A stretch of 64,000 bases of DNA from Amycolatopsis sp. 195334CR (GTDB taxonomy: Bacteria; Actinomycetota; Actinomycetes; Mycobacteriales; Pseudonocardiaceae). The first letter of the stretch is position 1. Each line of letters begins with the position of its first letter. The position numbers were made by a program, and so were the translations under genes. The notes under the pieces are model-generated. The model saw nothing but the letters and a program-made list of their open reading frames with translations. It was not told where the DNA came from and did not search any database. This document shows, piece after piece, positions 22,872 through 31,319 of this stretch. Where the stretch lies: assembly GCF_017309385.1 (NCBI RefSeq), contig NZ_JAFJMJ010000001.1:992001-1056000 (forward strand), written 5' to 3'.

Positions 22872-25868
22872 TCACCCTCCCGCGGGCGGCTGGGCGGCCG
22901 CCTTCGCCTGCTCGTAGCGGTTGGCCGCCGCCTCCAGGTCGGACAGCGCCTGGCCCTGTGCGACGAAGTCACCGGACTGCTGCGCCGCCTTCAGCCTGGT
23001 CAGCGCCGCGTCGATGTCCGCGACCGCCTGGTCCACCTGCGGGTTGCCGGTGGTCGGCGGCAACGGCACGTTCTGCCCCTGCGTCGGCGGCGGGGTCGAC
23101 GTCGACGGCGGAGGCGAGTTCGGATCGGTCGACGGCGGCGTCGTGGGCGGCGGCGTCCCCTGGTCCGGTCCGGTCGCCGCGTCACCGGTGCCCGGTCCGA
23201 ACACCTCGTCGAGCGCCTGGTTCAGCGTCGGTGCGAAGCCGACCTTCGACCCGTACGAGACGAGCACGCGGGCCAGCTGCGGGAAGCTGTTCGCGTTCCG
23301 CTGCTGGATGTAGATCGGTTCGACGTAGATGAACCCGTCGGCGAGCGGCAGGGTCAGCAGGTTGCCGGGGATCACGTTGACGCTCTGGTTGCCCAGCAGC
23401 GTTCTCTGCTCGGCGAACTCCGGGTCCGATTGGAACCGGTTCTGCACCTGCACCGGACCGTCGTTCTGGTTGCTGCCGTCACTGGGCAGCCGCAGGACTC
23501 TGATCTGGCCGTAGTCCTCCGGTTCGGACGAGACCGACACCCACGCCGCGAGGTATTGCCGCTGCAACGCGGTCAGTGAACTGGTCAACTGGAACTTCGG
23601 CGCGGGATCGCCCGGCGCCTGCGCCATCACGTAGTACGCCGGTTGCTTCGGCCCGTTCGCGCTCGGGTCGAGCCCGCCGTCCTTGGTCGGGTCCGGCGGC
23701 ACGCTCCAGAACGTCTGGGTCGAGAAGAACTCCTGCGGGCTGCCGACGTGGTACTTGGTCAGCAGTTCGCGCTGCACCTTGAACATGTCCTCCGGGTACC
23801 GGAAGTGCTCGCGCAGGCTCGGGGTGATCTCCGAGCTCGGCTTCACGACCCCGGGGAAGACGTTCTTCCACGCGTTCAGCACCGGCTCGTTGTCGTCCAG
23901 CGCGTACAGCGTGACCGTGCCGTTGAACGCGTCGACGGTGGCCTTGACCGAGTTCCGGATGTAGTTCAGCGAGCTGTTCTGCTGCCTCGCCACCCCGGAC
24001 AGCGAGTCCTGTGTGGCCGCGCCCAGCTGGGTCTGCTGGGCGTACGGGAAGTTGTTCATCGTGGTGTAGCCGTCGACGATCCACTGGATCTTGCCGTCGA
24101 TCACCGCCGGGTACGGGTCGCCGTCCACGGTCAGCCACGGCGCGACCTTGCTGACCCGGTCCCGCGGGTCGCGGTTGTACATGATCTTCGAGCCTTCGCT
24201 GATGGCGTCGGAGAAGAGGATGTTGCGCTCCCCCTCGTTCGCCGCGAAGACCAGCCGGTTGAACCAGCCGTCGATCGGGACCCCGCCGCTGCCCTTGTAG
24301 AGGTAGCTGCGGTCGGAGGCGGTGTCGAACTCACCGGGTGCCTTGCCCGGCTGCCCGCCGACGATGGCGTAGTCGGTGGCCAGCTCGCCGTAGTAGACGC
24401 GGGCCTCGTCGACCTGGATGCCCGAGCCCTTCGGGTTCACCGTGTCACTGGTCGTGGCGACCGGATAACCACCGTCGGAGTTGCCCTGCCCGGTGGCCGT
24501 GGTGTCGCCGACCGCGCGGTCGATGGTGTTCGCCGGTGCCGCGACGAAGCCGTTCCCGTGCGTGTAGACGAGGTGCCGGTTGATCCAGGTCCGCTGGTTC
24601 TCGGCGAGGCCCTCGGTCTTGATCTCCTTCGCGGCGACGATGTAGTCCTGCCGCTTGCCGTTGACCTCGTAGCGGTCGACGTCCAGCTTCTCCGGGAAGC
24701 CGTAGAAGTTCTCGCGGCCGACGCGCTGGGTGAAGGTCGGGGTCAGCACGTCCGGGTCGAGCAGGCGGATGTTCGGGATGGTGCCCTTGTCCGCGCGCAC
24801 CTCGGCCGGGGTGGCCGTGGTCTTGCCCGTGTAGTTGTCGTACTTGACGTCCCCGAGGTCGAAGGCGAACTTCGTGGCGTCCATGTTCCGCTGGATCGAC
24901 TGCGCTTCCTTCTCGTTCGCGTTCGGGCGCACCGAGAACTGCTCCAGCACGGCGGGCCAGGCGGCGCCGACCAGGATGCCGGACAGGATCAGCAGCACCA
25001 GCGCGATCGCCGGGAGCTGGATGTTGCGCAGGAACGCGCCGACGAAGAAGGCGATCGCGCAGAACACCGAGATGCACAGCAGGATCAGCTTCGCGGGCAG
25101 CACCGCGTTCAGGTCGGTGTAGGTGGCACCGTAGAACAGCGGGGCGTTGCGGTCGGAGAACAGCAGGTTGTACCGGTCGAGGAAGTACTCGACCGCCTTG
25201 AACAGGACGAACAGGCCGATGGTGATGGCCAGTTGCACCCGCGCCGGGCCGGCCATCTGCCCGCCCTTGCCGGCCAGCCGGATGCCGCCGAACAGGTAGT
25301 GCGCGAGCAGCGCGCCGATGAAGGCCACCGCGATCGCGACGAACAGCCAGCCCAGCAGCCAGTTGTAGAACGGCAGGTCGAAGGCGTAGAAGCCGACGTC
25401 GTTGCCGAACTCGGGGTCGGTCTGGCCGAAGTTCGTGCCGTTGAAGAACAGCTGGACGCGCTGCCAGGCGTCCTGGCCGGAGAAGCCGGCCACCACGCCG
25501 GCCACCACGGGGATGCCGATGCCGAACAGCCGGATGCGCGCGACCACGGTGGAGCGGTACCGGGCCAGCGGGTCGTCCGCGCCCGAGACCGGGACGAACA
25601 CCGGCCGGGTGCGGTAGGCGATGGCCAGGCTCAGCGCGAGCGCGCCGCCGACCAGCAGGCCCACCGCGAAGAACAAGCCGATCCGCGTGTAGAGCTCGGT
25701 GGTGAACACGTTCCGGGCGCCGACCTCGCCGAACCACAGCCAGTCGACGTAGGTATCGAGCAGTCTCGCGCCCAGTAGCAGCGCCAGCACGACAACGGCC
25801 GCGATGATCAGCAGTATCCGGCTGCGCTTGGACAGTTTCGGCAGGCTCACGGGGGGCCGAGTGGCCAC
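22872..25868 (-). CDS. UPF0182 family membrane protein
   Basis: Large protein of 998 residues with about seven N-terminal helices (first about residues 15-36) followed by a long extracytoplasmic region (from about 320) with conserved NFPYAQQTQ-like and FRYPEDMFKVQRELL segments, and a Pro-rich disordered tail that ends in a coiled-coil-like Ala/Gln segment. This matches the UPF0182 family of actinobacteria and cyanobacteria. GTG start with AGGAG eight bases upstream. The family's function is not established. No partner gene is adjacent. Confidence 0.95.
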   Translation of the reverse strand: MATRPPVSLPKLSKRSRILLIIAAVVVLALLLGARLLDTYVDWLWFGEVGARNVFTTELYTRIGLFFAVGLLVGGALALSLAIAYRTRPVFVPVSGADDPLARYRSTVVARIRLFGIGIPVVAGVVAGFSGQDAWQRVQLFFNGTNFGQTDPEFGNDVGFYAFDLPFYNWLLGWLFVAIAVAFIGALLAHYLFGGIRLAGKGGQMAGPARVQLAITIGLFVLFKAVEYFLDRYNLLFSDRNAPLFYGATYTDLNAVLPAKLILLCISVFCAIAFFVGAFLRNIQLPAIALVLLILSGILVGAAWPAVLEQFSVRPNANEKEAQSIQRNMDATKFAFDLGDVKYDNYTGKTTATPAEVRADKGTIPNIRLLDPDVLTPTFTQRVGRENFYGFPEKLDVDRYEVNGKRQDYIVAAKEIKTEGLAENQRTWINRHLVYTHGNGFVAAPANTIDRAVGDTTATGQGNSDGGYPVATTSDTVNPKGSGIQVDEARVYYGELATDYAIVGGQPGKAPGEFDTASDRSYLYKGSGGVPIDGWFNRLVFAANEGERNILFSDAISEGSKIMYNRDPRDRVSKVAPWLTVDGDPYPAVIDGKIQWIVDGYTTMNNFPYAQQTQLGAATQDSLSGVARQQNSSLNYIRNSVKATVDAFNGTVTLYALDDNEPVLNAWKNVFPGVVKPSSEITPSLREHFRYPEDMFKVQRELLTKYHVGSPQEFFSTQTFWSVPPDPTKDGGLDPSANGPKQPAYYVMAQAPGDPAPKFQLTSSLTALQRQYLAAWVSVSSEPEDYGQIRVLRLPSDGSNQNDGPVQVQNRFQSDPEFAEQRTLLGNQSVNVIPGNLLTLPLADGFIYVEPIYIQQRNANSFPQLARVLVSYGSKVGFAPTLNQALDEVFGPGTGDAATGPDQGTPPPTTPPSTDPNSPPPSTSTPPPTQGQNVPLPPTTGNPQVDQAVADIDAALTRLKAAQQSGDFVAQGQALSDLEAAANRYEQAKAAAQPPAGG

Positions 25869-26032
25869 TGCACACGCTCCTGTTGTCGTGATCTGGTACG
25901 CCGGGGCACCGGCACCGGCATCACTGCCGACTGCCCCTGGATACCTAACTCTACGGATGGCCTCCTGAGTTCCCTGAACCGCCCAAACCGGGCGCGTAAA
26001 ACGGTGCTCGGGGAGCCTGCCACGATGTGCGC

Positions 26033-26578
26033 ATGACGGAGAGCGAGAAGCCGGCGGCCGGGGTGGGCGCGCTGGCCCGCGAGGTGGAGGAGTTCGTGGC
26101 GTCGGGTGGCTGGGAGCAGCCGCCGCAGCTGTTCGCTCTGGTGCCGACGGGGGCGCTGCTCGCCCAGCAGCCGGAGCTGGCCGGTCAGCTCGACGCCGAG
26201 GCCGAGCTGACGCCGGTGGCGCAGGAAGCGTTGCCGGAAGGTGACCTCGCCGAGGCGCTCGGCCGGATCGCCTGGCCGGAACTGGTGGTCGGGTGCGCGC
26301 TGGCGCAGGAGATCATCGTGCTGCCGCCGGACGCCGAGGAGGAGCTGGCCGAGGTCGGGGAAACCGACGCCGACCGCCTGCGCCAGGCAGCCGCCGACCA
26401 CCCGCGCCGCACCGAGGCCCGCCTGGTCGCCGCCGTCCTCCGAGGCGGCGAGGCCTCCTGCGTCATGCGACTGCGCGGCATCAACACCACCGAAGGCGAC
26501 CCGGTGGACGAGATCATCGAAAGCCCGGACCTCGCCCCGAACCTGATCGAAGCCCTCCAAGCGACGCTCGCCCCCTGA
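26033..26578 (+). CDS. PPA1309-family protein
   Basis: Acidic protein of 181 residues. It matches the actinobacterial PPA1309 family: EVEEFVASGGWEQPPQLFALVPT near the N-terminus, QPELAGQLD, the central PEGDLAEALGRIAWPELVVGCALAQEI and the C-terminal SCVMRLRG..DEIIESPDLAPNLIEAL. It is typically encoded divergently from the UPF0182 gene, as here. ATG at 26033 preferred over a GTG two codons upstream. Function unknown. Confidence 0.92.
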   Translation: MTESEKPAAGVGALAREVEEFVASGGWEQPPQLFALVPTGALLAQQPELAGQLDAEAELTPVAQEALPEGDLAEALGRIAWPELVVGCALAQEIIVLPPDAEEELAEVGETDADRLRQAAADHPRRTEARLVAAVLRGGEASCVMRLRGINTTEGDPVDEIIESPDLAPNLIEALQATLAP

Positions 26579-26595
26579 GGCACGCGCCCAACAAG

Positions 26596-26745
26596 CCGAG
26601 GCCATCGCCCTCGCTCGAACTGCGGCTTCGCGCCCAGCCAGCCGAGGCCACCACACGCCCCTCGGCCGCACCGTGGCTTCGCGTCCAGCCGGTCGAGGCC
26701 ACCACACGACCCTCATCCGCTCCTCGGCTTCGCCCAGCCGGGCGA
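26596..26745. repeat. Degenerate tandem repeat, three units
   Basis: Units starting at 26596, 26642 and 26693, each reading roughly CCGAGGCCACCACACG, then CCCTC.., then GGCTTCGCGTCCAGCC. Units 2 and 3 are most alike. The array fills the space between the PPA1309 gene and the convergent YlbL-like gene. No gene or terminator is visible in it. Confidence 0.6.
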
Positions 26746-26839
26746 AGCCGCGGAGCGACACTCGCCTCTCGCCACAGCTCCGGGCACCGCCCAGGTGTCT
26801 GTCCGTTGAGCCGGAGTCGGCAAGTCGTGCCGGGAAAGC

Positions 26840-27970
26840 TCAGCAGGAGGGCGTCGGGCGGTTCGCCTTGAGGTCTTCCAGGGCGGTCAGCGCACCATCC
26901 AGGCTGCCCACCTTCACCAGCTTCAGCCCCTCCGGCGCGGCCGCGGCCGCCTCGGCGCAGTTCTCCTCGGGCACCAGGAAGGTGGTCGCCCCGGCCTCAC
27001 GCGCCGCGACCACCTTGAAGCTGATCCCGCCGATCGGGTTCACCTCACCGCGCTCGGTGATCTCCCCGGTGCCAGCGATGTGCTCGCCCGCCACCAGTTC
27101 ACCCTCGGTGAGCTGGTCGACGATGGCCAGCGCGAACATCAGCCCGGCCGACGGACCGCCGACCTCCTGCAGCGTGATCGACACGTCGTAGGGCACGTCG
27201 GCGCGTTCGATCGGCTGGAGCCCGATGAAGCCCTCGGTCCGCGACGGCTCCGGGTTCTGCGCCAGCGTCAGCGACTCGGTGCGCGCGGGCTGGCCCTCGT
27301 GCTGGAAGGTGATCTGGATGGTCTCCCCCGGCCGGGTGCCCGCCAGCGCCTCGCGAACCTTCTCCTCGCTGGTGATGTCGGTGTTGTTGACCTTGAGCAG
27401 CCGGTCGCCCGCGGCCAGCACGTGGTCGGCCGGGCTGCCCGCCACCACTTCCTTGGCCAGCACCTTCACCGGCTCGCCGAGCTTGCGCAGCGCGGCGACC
27501 TCGGCGTTGCTCTGCGAGTCCTGGAACTGCTTGACGTTCTGCTGCTTGACCTCTTCGTCCGACTCGCCCGGCTTGAAGTACTCCTCGCGCGGGGCCAGCG
27601 CGTACCGCCCGCTCACCCAGTAGCCGAGCGACTCGAACAGCGAGACCTCGTCGGTCAGCGAAACCGTGGTCATCCGGAGCTCCCCGCTGGTGGGGAAGGT
27701 CTGGTGCCCCTTGATCTCGATCACCGGCACGCCGTCGACGCGGCCGAGGGTGTCGTAGGTCGGCCCCGGCCCCAGCGCCACGTAGGGCACCCGGACGAAC
27801 AGCCCGCACATGACGAACACCAGCACCAGCGCACTGCTCAGCACCAGCGTCCAGCCGCGCCGGGTCAACCGGTGCCCGGGCTCCTCTTCTACCGCCGCGA
27901 GCGACGCGTACGGGTCGTAGGTACCCGGACGGGTCTTCTCGGCCGTGGTTTCGTCGCGCGACTCACTCAC
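26840..27970 (-). CDS. PDZ/Lon-type membrane-anchored serine protease (YlbL family)
   Basis: Protein of 376 residues: an N-terminal cytoplasmic tail, one membrane helix (about residues 42-62), an extracytoplasmic region with a PDZ domain (SPADHVLAAGDRLLKVNNTDI) and a C-terminal Lon-like proteolytic domain with the catalytic Ser in GGPSAGLMFAL and Lys in GGISFKVVAAREAGA. It lacks the AAA+ module. GTG at 27970 used; an ATG eight codons upstream is possible and neither has a clear ribosome site. Probably a quality-control or processing protease at the outer face of the membrane. Confidence 0.9.
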   Translation of the reverse strand: MSESRDETTAEKTRPGTYDPYASLAAVEEEPGHRLTRRGWTLVLSSALVLVFVMCGLFVRVPYVALGPGPTYDTLGRVDGVPVIEIKGHQTFPTSGELRMTTVSLTDEVSLFESLGYWVSGRYALAPREEYFKPGESDEEVKQQNVKQFQDSQSNAEVAALRKLGEPVKVLAKEVVAGSPADHVLAAGDRLLKVNNTDITSEEKVREALAGTRPGETIQITFQHEGQPARTESLTLAQNPEPSRTEGFIGLQPIERADVPYDVSITLQEVGGPSAGLMFALAIVDQLTEGELVAGEHIAGTGEITERGEVNPIGGISFKVVAAREAGATTFLVPEENCAEAAAAAPEGLKLVKVGSLDGALTALEDLKANRPTPSC

Positions 27971-28105
27971 GAGGAGACAGCGTACGGTGACCATCGGCGG
28001 TCACCCGGCCCAGGCGCGCGTTTCGGGTCACGGAACCGCATAAGCCGTGCGAGAACGACGCGCGGTGACGAGGTGCTGCGCGGACGAGCCGCGTACGGTG
28101 GTCCT

Positions 28106-29449
28106 ATGAGCAAACCCCCCTTCGGCTTCGGACCGCCCGATCCCGAAAAGCGTCGAGACAACGACCCGTCCGATCAGGGTGGCCAGTTCGGCCAGGGCGC
28201 CGACGCGTTCAACCAGCTGGGGCAGATGCTCTCCCAGCTGGGGCAGATGCTCAGCCAGGCCGGCAATTCCACGGGCCCGGTGAACTACGACCTCGCCAAG
28301 CAGATCGCCCTCCAGCAGCTGGGTACCAGCGGCGAGGTGACGATCGGCTTCGCCGCGCAGGGCGACTCCGGGACAGCCGTGCGCGACGCCGCCCACCTGG
28401 CCGAGCTCTGGCTGGACGCGGCGACCATCCTGCCCGCCGGCGCCACCAGCACGGTGGCCTGGACCGGCCGCGACTGGGTGGAGAAGACCCTGCCCACCTG
28501 GCAGCGCCTGTGCGACCCGGTGGCCAAGCGCGTCTCCGGCGCCTGGGTGGAGGCCATGCCGGAAGAGGCCAAGCAGGCCGCCGGCCCGCTGCTGTCGATG
28601 ATGGGCCAGATGGGCGGCATGGCCTTCGGCTCGCAGATCGGCAGCGCGCTCGGTCAGCTCGCCTCCGAGGTGCTCACCTCCACCGAGGTCGGGCTGCCCC
28701 TCGGCCCGGACAACACCTCCGCCCTGCTCCCGGCGAACATCGAGAAGTTCACCGAGGGCCTCGAGCGCCCCGGCAGCGAGGTGCTCGTTTTCCTCGCTGC
28801 CCGCGAGGCCGCGCACCAGCGCCTCTTCGCCCACGTGCCCTGGCTGCGGCAGCGCCTGCTGGCCACCGTCGAGGAGTTCGCCAGCGGCATCACGGTGGAC
28901 ACCTCCGCGCTGGAGCAACTGGCCGGCCGGATCGATCCGTCGAACCCGTCGAGCATCGAGGAGGCCATGTCCTCCGGCCTGCTCGAACCGCAGACCACGC
29001 CGGAGCAGAAGGCGGCGCTGAACCGCCTCGAAACCCTGCTCGCCCTGGTCGAGGGCTGGGTCGACGTGGTGGTGGCCGAGGCCGTCGGCGACCGCCTGCC
29101 CGGCGCCGACGCACTGCGGGAGACGCTGCGCCGCCGCCGCGCGACCGGTGGTCCCGCCGAGCAGACCTTCGCCACGCTGGTCGGGCTCGAGCTGCGCCCG
29201 CGCCGCATGCGGGCCGCCTCCGCGTTGTGGAAGCTGGTCGGCGACACCCACGGCATCGAGCAGCGGGACAACCTCTGGTCGCACCCGGACCTGATGCCCA
29301 CCACGGACGACCTGGACGACCCGATGGCGTTTTCCGAGCGCCTCGGCGAGGGCGAGTCCGACCCCATCGCGGAGATCGAACGCGCCCAGCGCGCCGCGGA
29401 CGAGAAGCGCGAGCAGGACAAGCCGGACACCTCCGGCGACGAGAGCTGA
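28106..29449 (+). CDS. DUF2342 zinc-dependent metalloprotease-like protein
   Basis: Protein of 447 residues. After a disordered Gly/Gln-rich N-terminus (about residues 1-55) it has the DUF2342 pattern, including the glycine-rich MMGQMGGMAFGSQIGSALGQLA, the zincin-like segment LAAREAAHQRLFAHVPWLR and VEGWVDVVV. The family is often annotated as a zinc-dependent hydrolase or F420-biosynthesis-associated protein, without firm biochemistry. Divergent from the YlbL-like protease gene and convergent with a YgjP-type peptidase. Confidence 0.9.
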   Translation: MSKPPFGFGPPDPEKRRDNDPSDQGGQFGQGADAFNQLGQMLSQLGQMLSQAGNSTGPVNYDLAKQIALQQLGTSGEVTIGFAAQGDSGTAVRDAAHLAELWLDAATILPAGATSTVAWTGRDWVEKTLPTWQRLCDPVAKRVSGAWVEAMPEEAKQAAGPLLSMMGQMGGMAFGSQIGSALGQLASEVLTSTEVGLPLGPDNTSALLPANIEKFTEGLERPGSEVLVFLAAREAAHQRLFAHVPWLRQRLLATVEEFASGITVDTSALEQLAGRIDPSNPSSIEEAMSSGLLEPQTTPEQKAALNRLETLLALVEGWVDVVVAEAVGDRLPGADALRETLRRRRATGGPAEQTFATLVGLELRPRRMRAASALWKLVGDTHGIEQRDNLWSHPDLMPTTDDLDDPMAFSERLGEGESDPIAEIERAQRAADEKREQDKPDTSGDES

Positions 29450-29466
29450 TCCGGCTCGTCCATCGC

Positions 29467-30045
29467 TCAGTCCTCCGCCGTGATGCCCAGCCCCGCGGCG
29501 GAGGACAGGCCTTCCAGGTACCCCATGGCCCGTTCGGTCTTGGGGTAGCGCCGCACCAGCGCCCAGAACTCGGCGTTGTGCGCGGCCACCTTCAGGTGTG
29601 CCAGTTCGTGCACCAGCACGTAGTCGAGCACCCACGGCGGTACCTCCCGCAGGCGTTCACTGACCCGGATGCTGGCGTCCACCGGTGTGCAGGACGCCCA
29701 CCTGGTCCGCATCGGCGGTACCCAGCGGACCACCGACGGGTTCGCCTCCCCGTCCAGGTAGCGGGCGGACAGTTCGGCGCACCTGGCCAGCAGTGCGGCA
29801 TCGGACTCTCGGGCAGGCGAGGCTCTCCGCAGCTCGGTCCGCTGCAGTTTGCGCTGCATCTCGGCCACCCAGTGGGCCTCTTCGGTCTTGGACATCAACG
29901 CGGGGATCAGGACGACGAGCGTCTCACCCTCGCGGTAGGCGGTGACGGTCCTCCGCCGCCGCTTGCTCCTGCGTACTTCGATCTTCTGTTGTGCGAGTTT
30001 GCTGTGTTCCCGGCTCCTCGGCGAGGGCACCCGTGCGTCGGCCAC
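29467..30045 (-). CDS. YgjP/SprT-like zinc metallopeptidase
   Basis: Protein of 192 residues with the HExxH zinc motif in VLVHELAHL and the third-ligand region AAHNAEFWALVRRYP, the hallmark of the YgjP (DUF45) group of M48-like peptidases. TRWASCTPVDASIRVSERLR is also conserved. Basic N-terminus (RRSKRRRRTV). Members of this group have been linked to protein or DNA-protein crosslink repair, but the role here is unknown. Convergent with DUF2342, 17 bases apart. Confidence 0.92.
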   Translation of the reverse strand: MADARVPSPRSREHSKLAQQKIEVRRSKRRRRTVTAYREGETLVVLIPALMSKTEEAHWVAEMQRKLQRTELRRASPARESDAALLARCAELSARYLDGEANPSVVRWVPPMRTRWASCTPVDASIRVSERLREVPPWVLDYVLVHELAHLKVAAHNAEFWALVRRYPKTERAMGYLEGLSSAAGLGITAED

Positions 30046-30105
30046 ATGACAAAGGTACGGCCAGGGACCGACAAGTCCGATGGATTGCGGGTCACATCGT
30101 CCGAG

Positions 30106-30136
30106 TTGTCCACAACGTAGATAAGCCTGTGGACAA
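30106..30136. promoter_or_regulatory. Inverted pair of DnaA boxes
   Basis: TTGTCCACA at 30106-30114 and its complement TGTGGACAA at 30128-30136, 13 bases apart. Both are exact matches to the actinobacterial DnaA-box consensus. They lie between the YgjP-like and ThiF-like genes. Confidence 0.6.
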
Positions 30137-30187
30137 CTCGCCGCGTTCTTAGTGGATTCTTAGCGCCCGTGGCGCACGCTCTGTCAC

Positions 30188-31231
30188 ATGATCAACCCGA
30201 AACCGGAACCCGAGGTGACCCTGCCGGCTCGCCCGCGAGTGCTGCCGGGCCTGCCCGTGCTCGAACGCGGGCGCGGCGAGGTCCAGATCGGCCTCGACCC
30301 ACGCCACGGCATGGTGGTCAGCGGTCTCAGTCCCGTGCTGGTGTCCACGCTGCGCTCACTGGACGGCAGCCGCGCCACTACCGAGCTGTTCGGCCTGGTC
30401 GGGAGCGACGAGGCCGAGGAACTGCGCATGATGCTGACCAAGCTCACCCGGCTCGGGCTGATCGAGGACGCCGGACCGGCGGGCCCGCTGAACAACTCGG
30501 CGGAGACGGCCCTCTGGTCGCTGCGCACCCAGCGGAGCAGCACCGAACTCGCCACCGAGCGGGCGCACTGCGCGGTGTCCATCCGCGGCGGCGGACGCCT
30601 CGCGGTGGCCATGGCCACCTTGCTCGCGAACGCGGGCGTGGGTCACATCGAGATACGCGCCAAGGGGCAGGTCACCGAGCGCGACCTCGGATCGGGGTAC
30701 ACCGAGGGCGACCTCGGCAGGCCACGCGCCCAGGCGATGGCCGCGGCGATCCGGCGGGCGAGTCCGATGGTCCGGACGACCAGGCTGACCGACCGCCGCC
30801 TGCCCGAGCTGGTGCTGCTCACCGACTCCGTGGTGCCCGCGCCGGAGGTGGTCGGCGAACTGCACGCGGAGGGCCTCCCCCATCTCGTCGTGCGCGTTCG
30901 AGAGGGCCTCGGCCTGGTCGGCCCGCTGGTGTACCCGGGCCGGAGCAGCTGCCTGCGCTGCGCCGACCTGTACCGGTCGGGCGCCGATTCGAGCTGGCCG
31001 ACGGTGGCCGGGCAGCTGGCCGGACGAGAGCAGGAGGCCGACGCGGCCAACATCTATGCCGTCGCGGGCTTCGCCACCCGGCAGGCGTTGCGCGTACTGC
31101 ACTACCACCACGAACCCCCGCCGACCTGGAACGGAGTGCTCGAACTGGACACCTATTCCGGCAAGCTGCGCCGGCGCCACTGGTCACCGCACCCGGCCTG
31201 CGGATGCGGTGCGGTCGAACTCGCGTGCTGA
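30188..31231 (+). CDS. ThiF/TOMM cyclodehydratase-like protein
   Basis: Protein of 347 residues resembling the leader-binding and E1-like half of thiazole/oxazole (TOMM) cyclodehydratases. An N-terminal winged-helix-like region (LRSLDGSRATTELFGLVG..LRMMLTKLTRLGLIED) precedes a degenerate Rossmann start (RGGGRLAVAMATLLANAGVGHIEI) and two Cys pairs, SSCLRCADLYR and HPACGCGAVEL, that can bind zinc. No YcaO, precursor peptide or dehydrogenase gene is nearby, so this is an orphan. Such orphans are common in actinobacteria and of unknown role. Confidence 0.8.
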   Translation: MINPKPEPEVTLPARPRVLPGLPVLERGRGEVQIGLDPRHGMVVSGLSPVLVSTLRSLDGSRATTELFGLVGSDEAEELRMMLTKLTRLGLIEDAGPAGPLNNSAETALWSLRTQRSSTELATERAHCAVSIRGGGRLAVAMATLLANAGVGHIEIRAKGQVTERDLGSGYTEGDLGRPRAQAMAAAIRRASPMVRTTRLTDRRLPELVLLTDSVVPAPEVVGELHAEGLPHLVVRVREGLGLVGPLVYPGRSSCLRCADLYRSGADSSWPTVAGQLAGREQEADAANIYAVAGFATRQALRVLHYHHEPPPTWNGVLELDTYSGKLRRRHWSPHPACGCGAVELAC

Positions 31232-31319
31232 GCGAACCGCCCTACGACGTGCGACGTAGCCCACACTGTCTCCGGTCAACGGCTGCGCACCCCGAGATCG
31301 ACAAGGCACAATCGCGTAG

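Noticed and set aside
23643-25778. 711-codon plus-strand frame opposite UPF0182
   Set aside because: Shadow frame; the minus-strand UPF0182 protein has clear family motifs.
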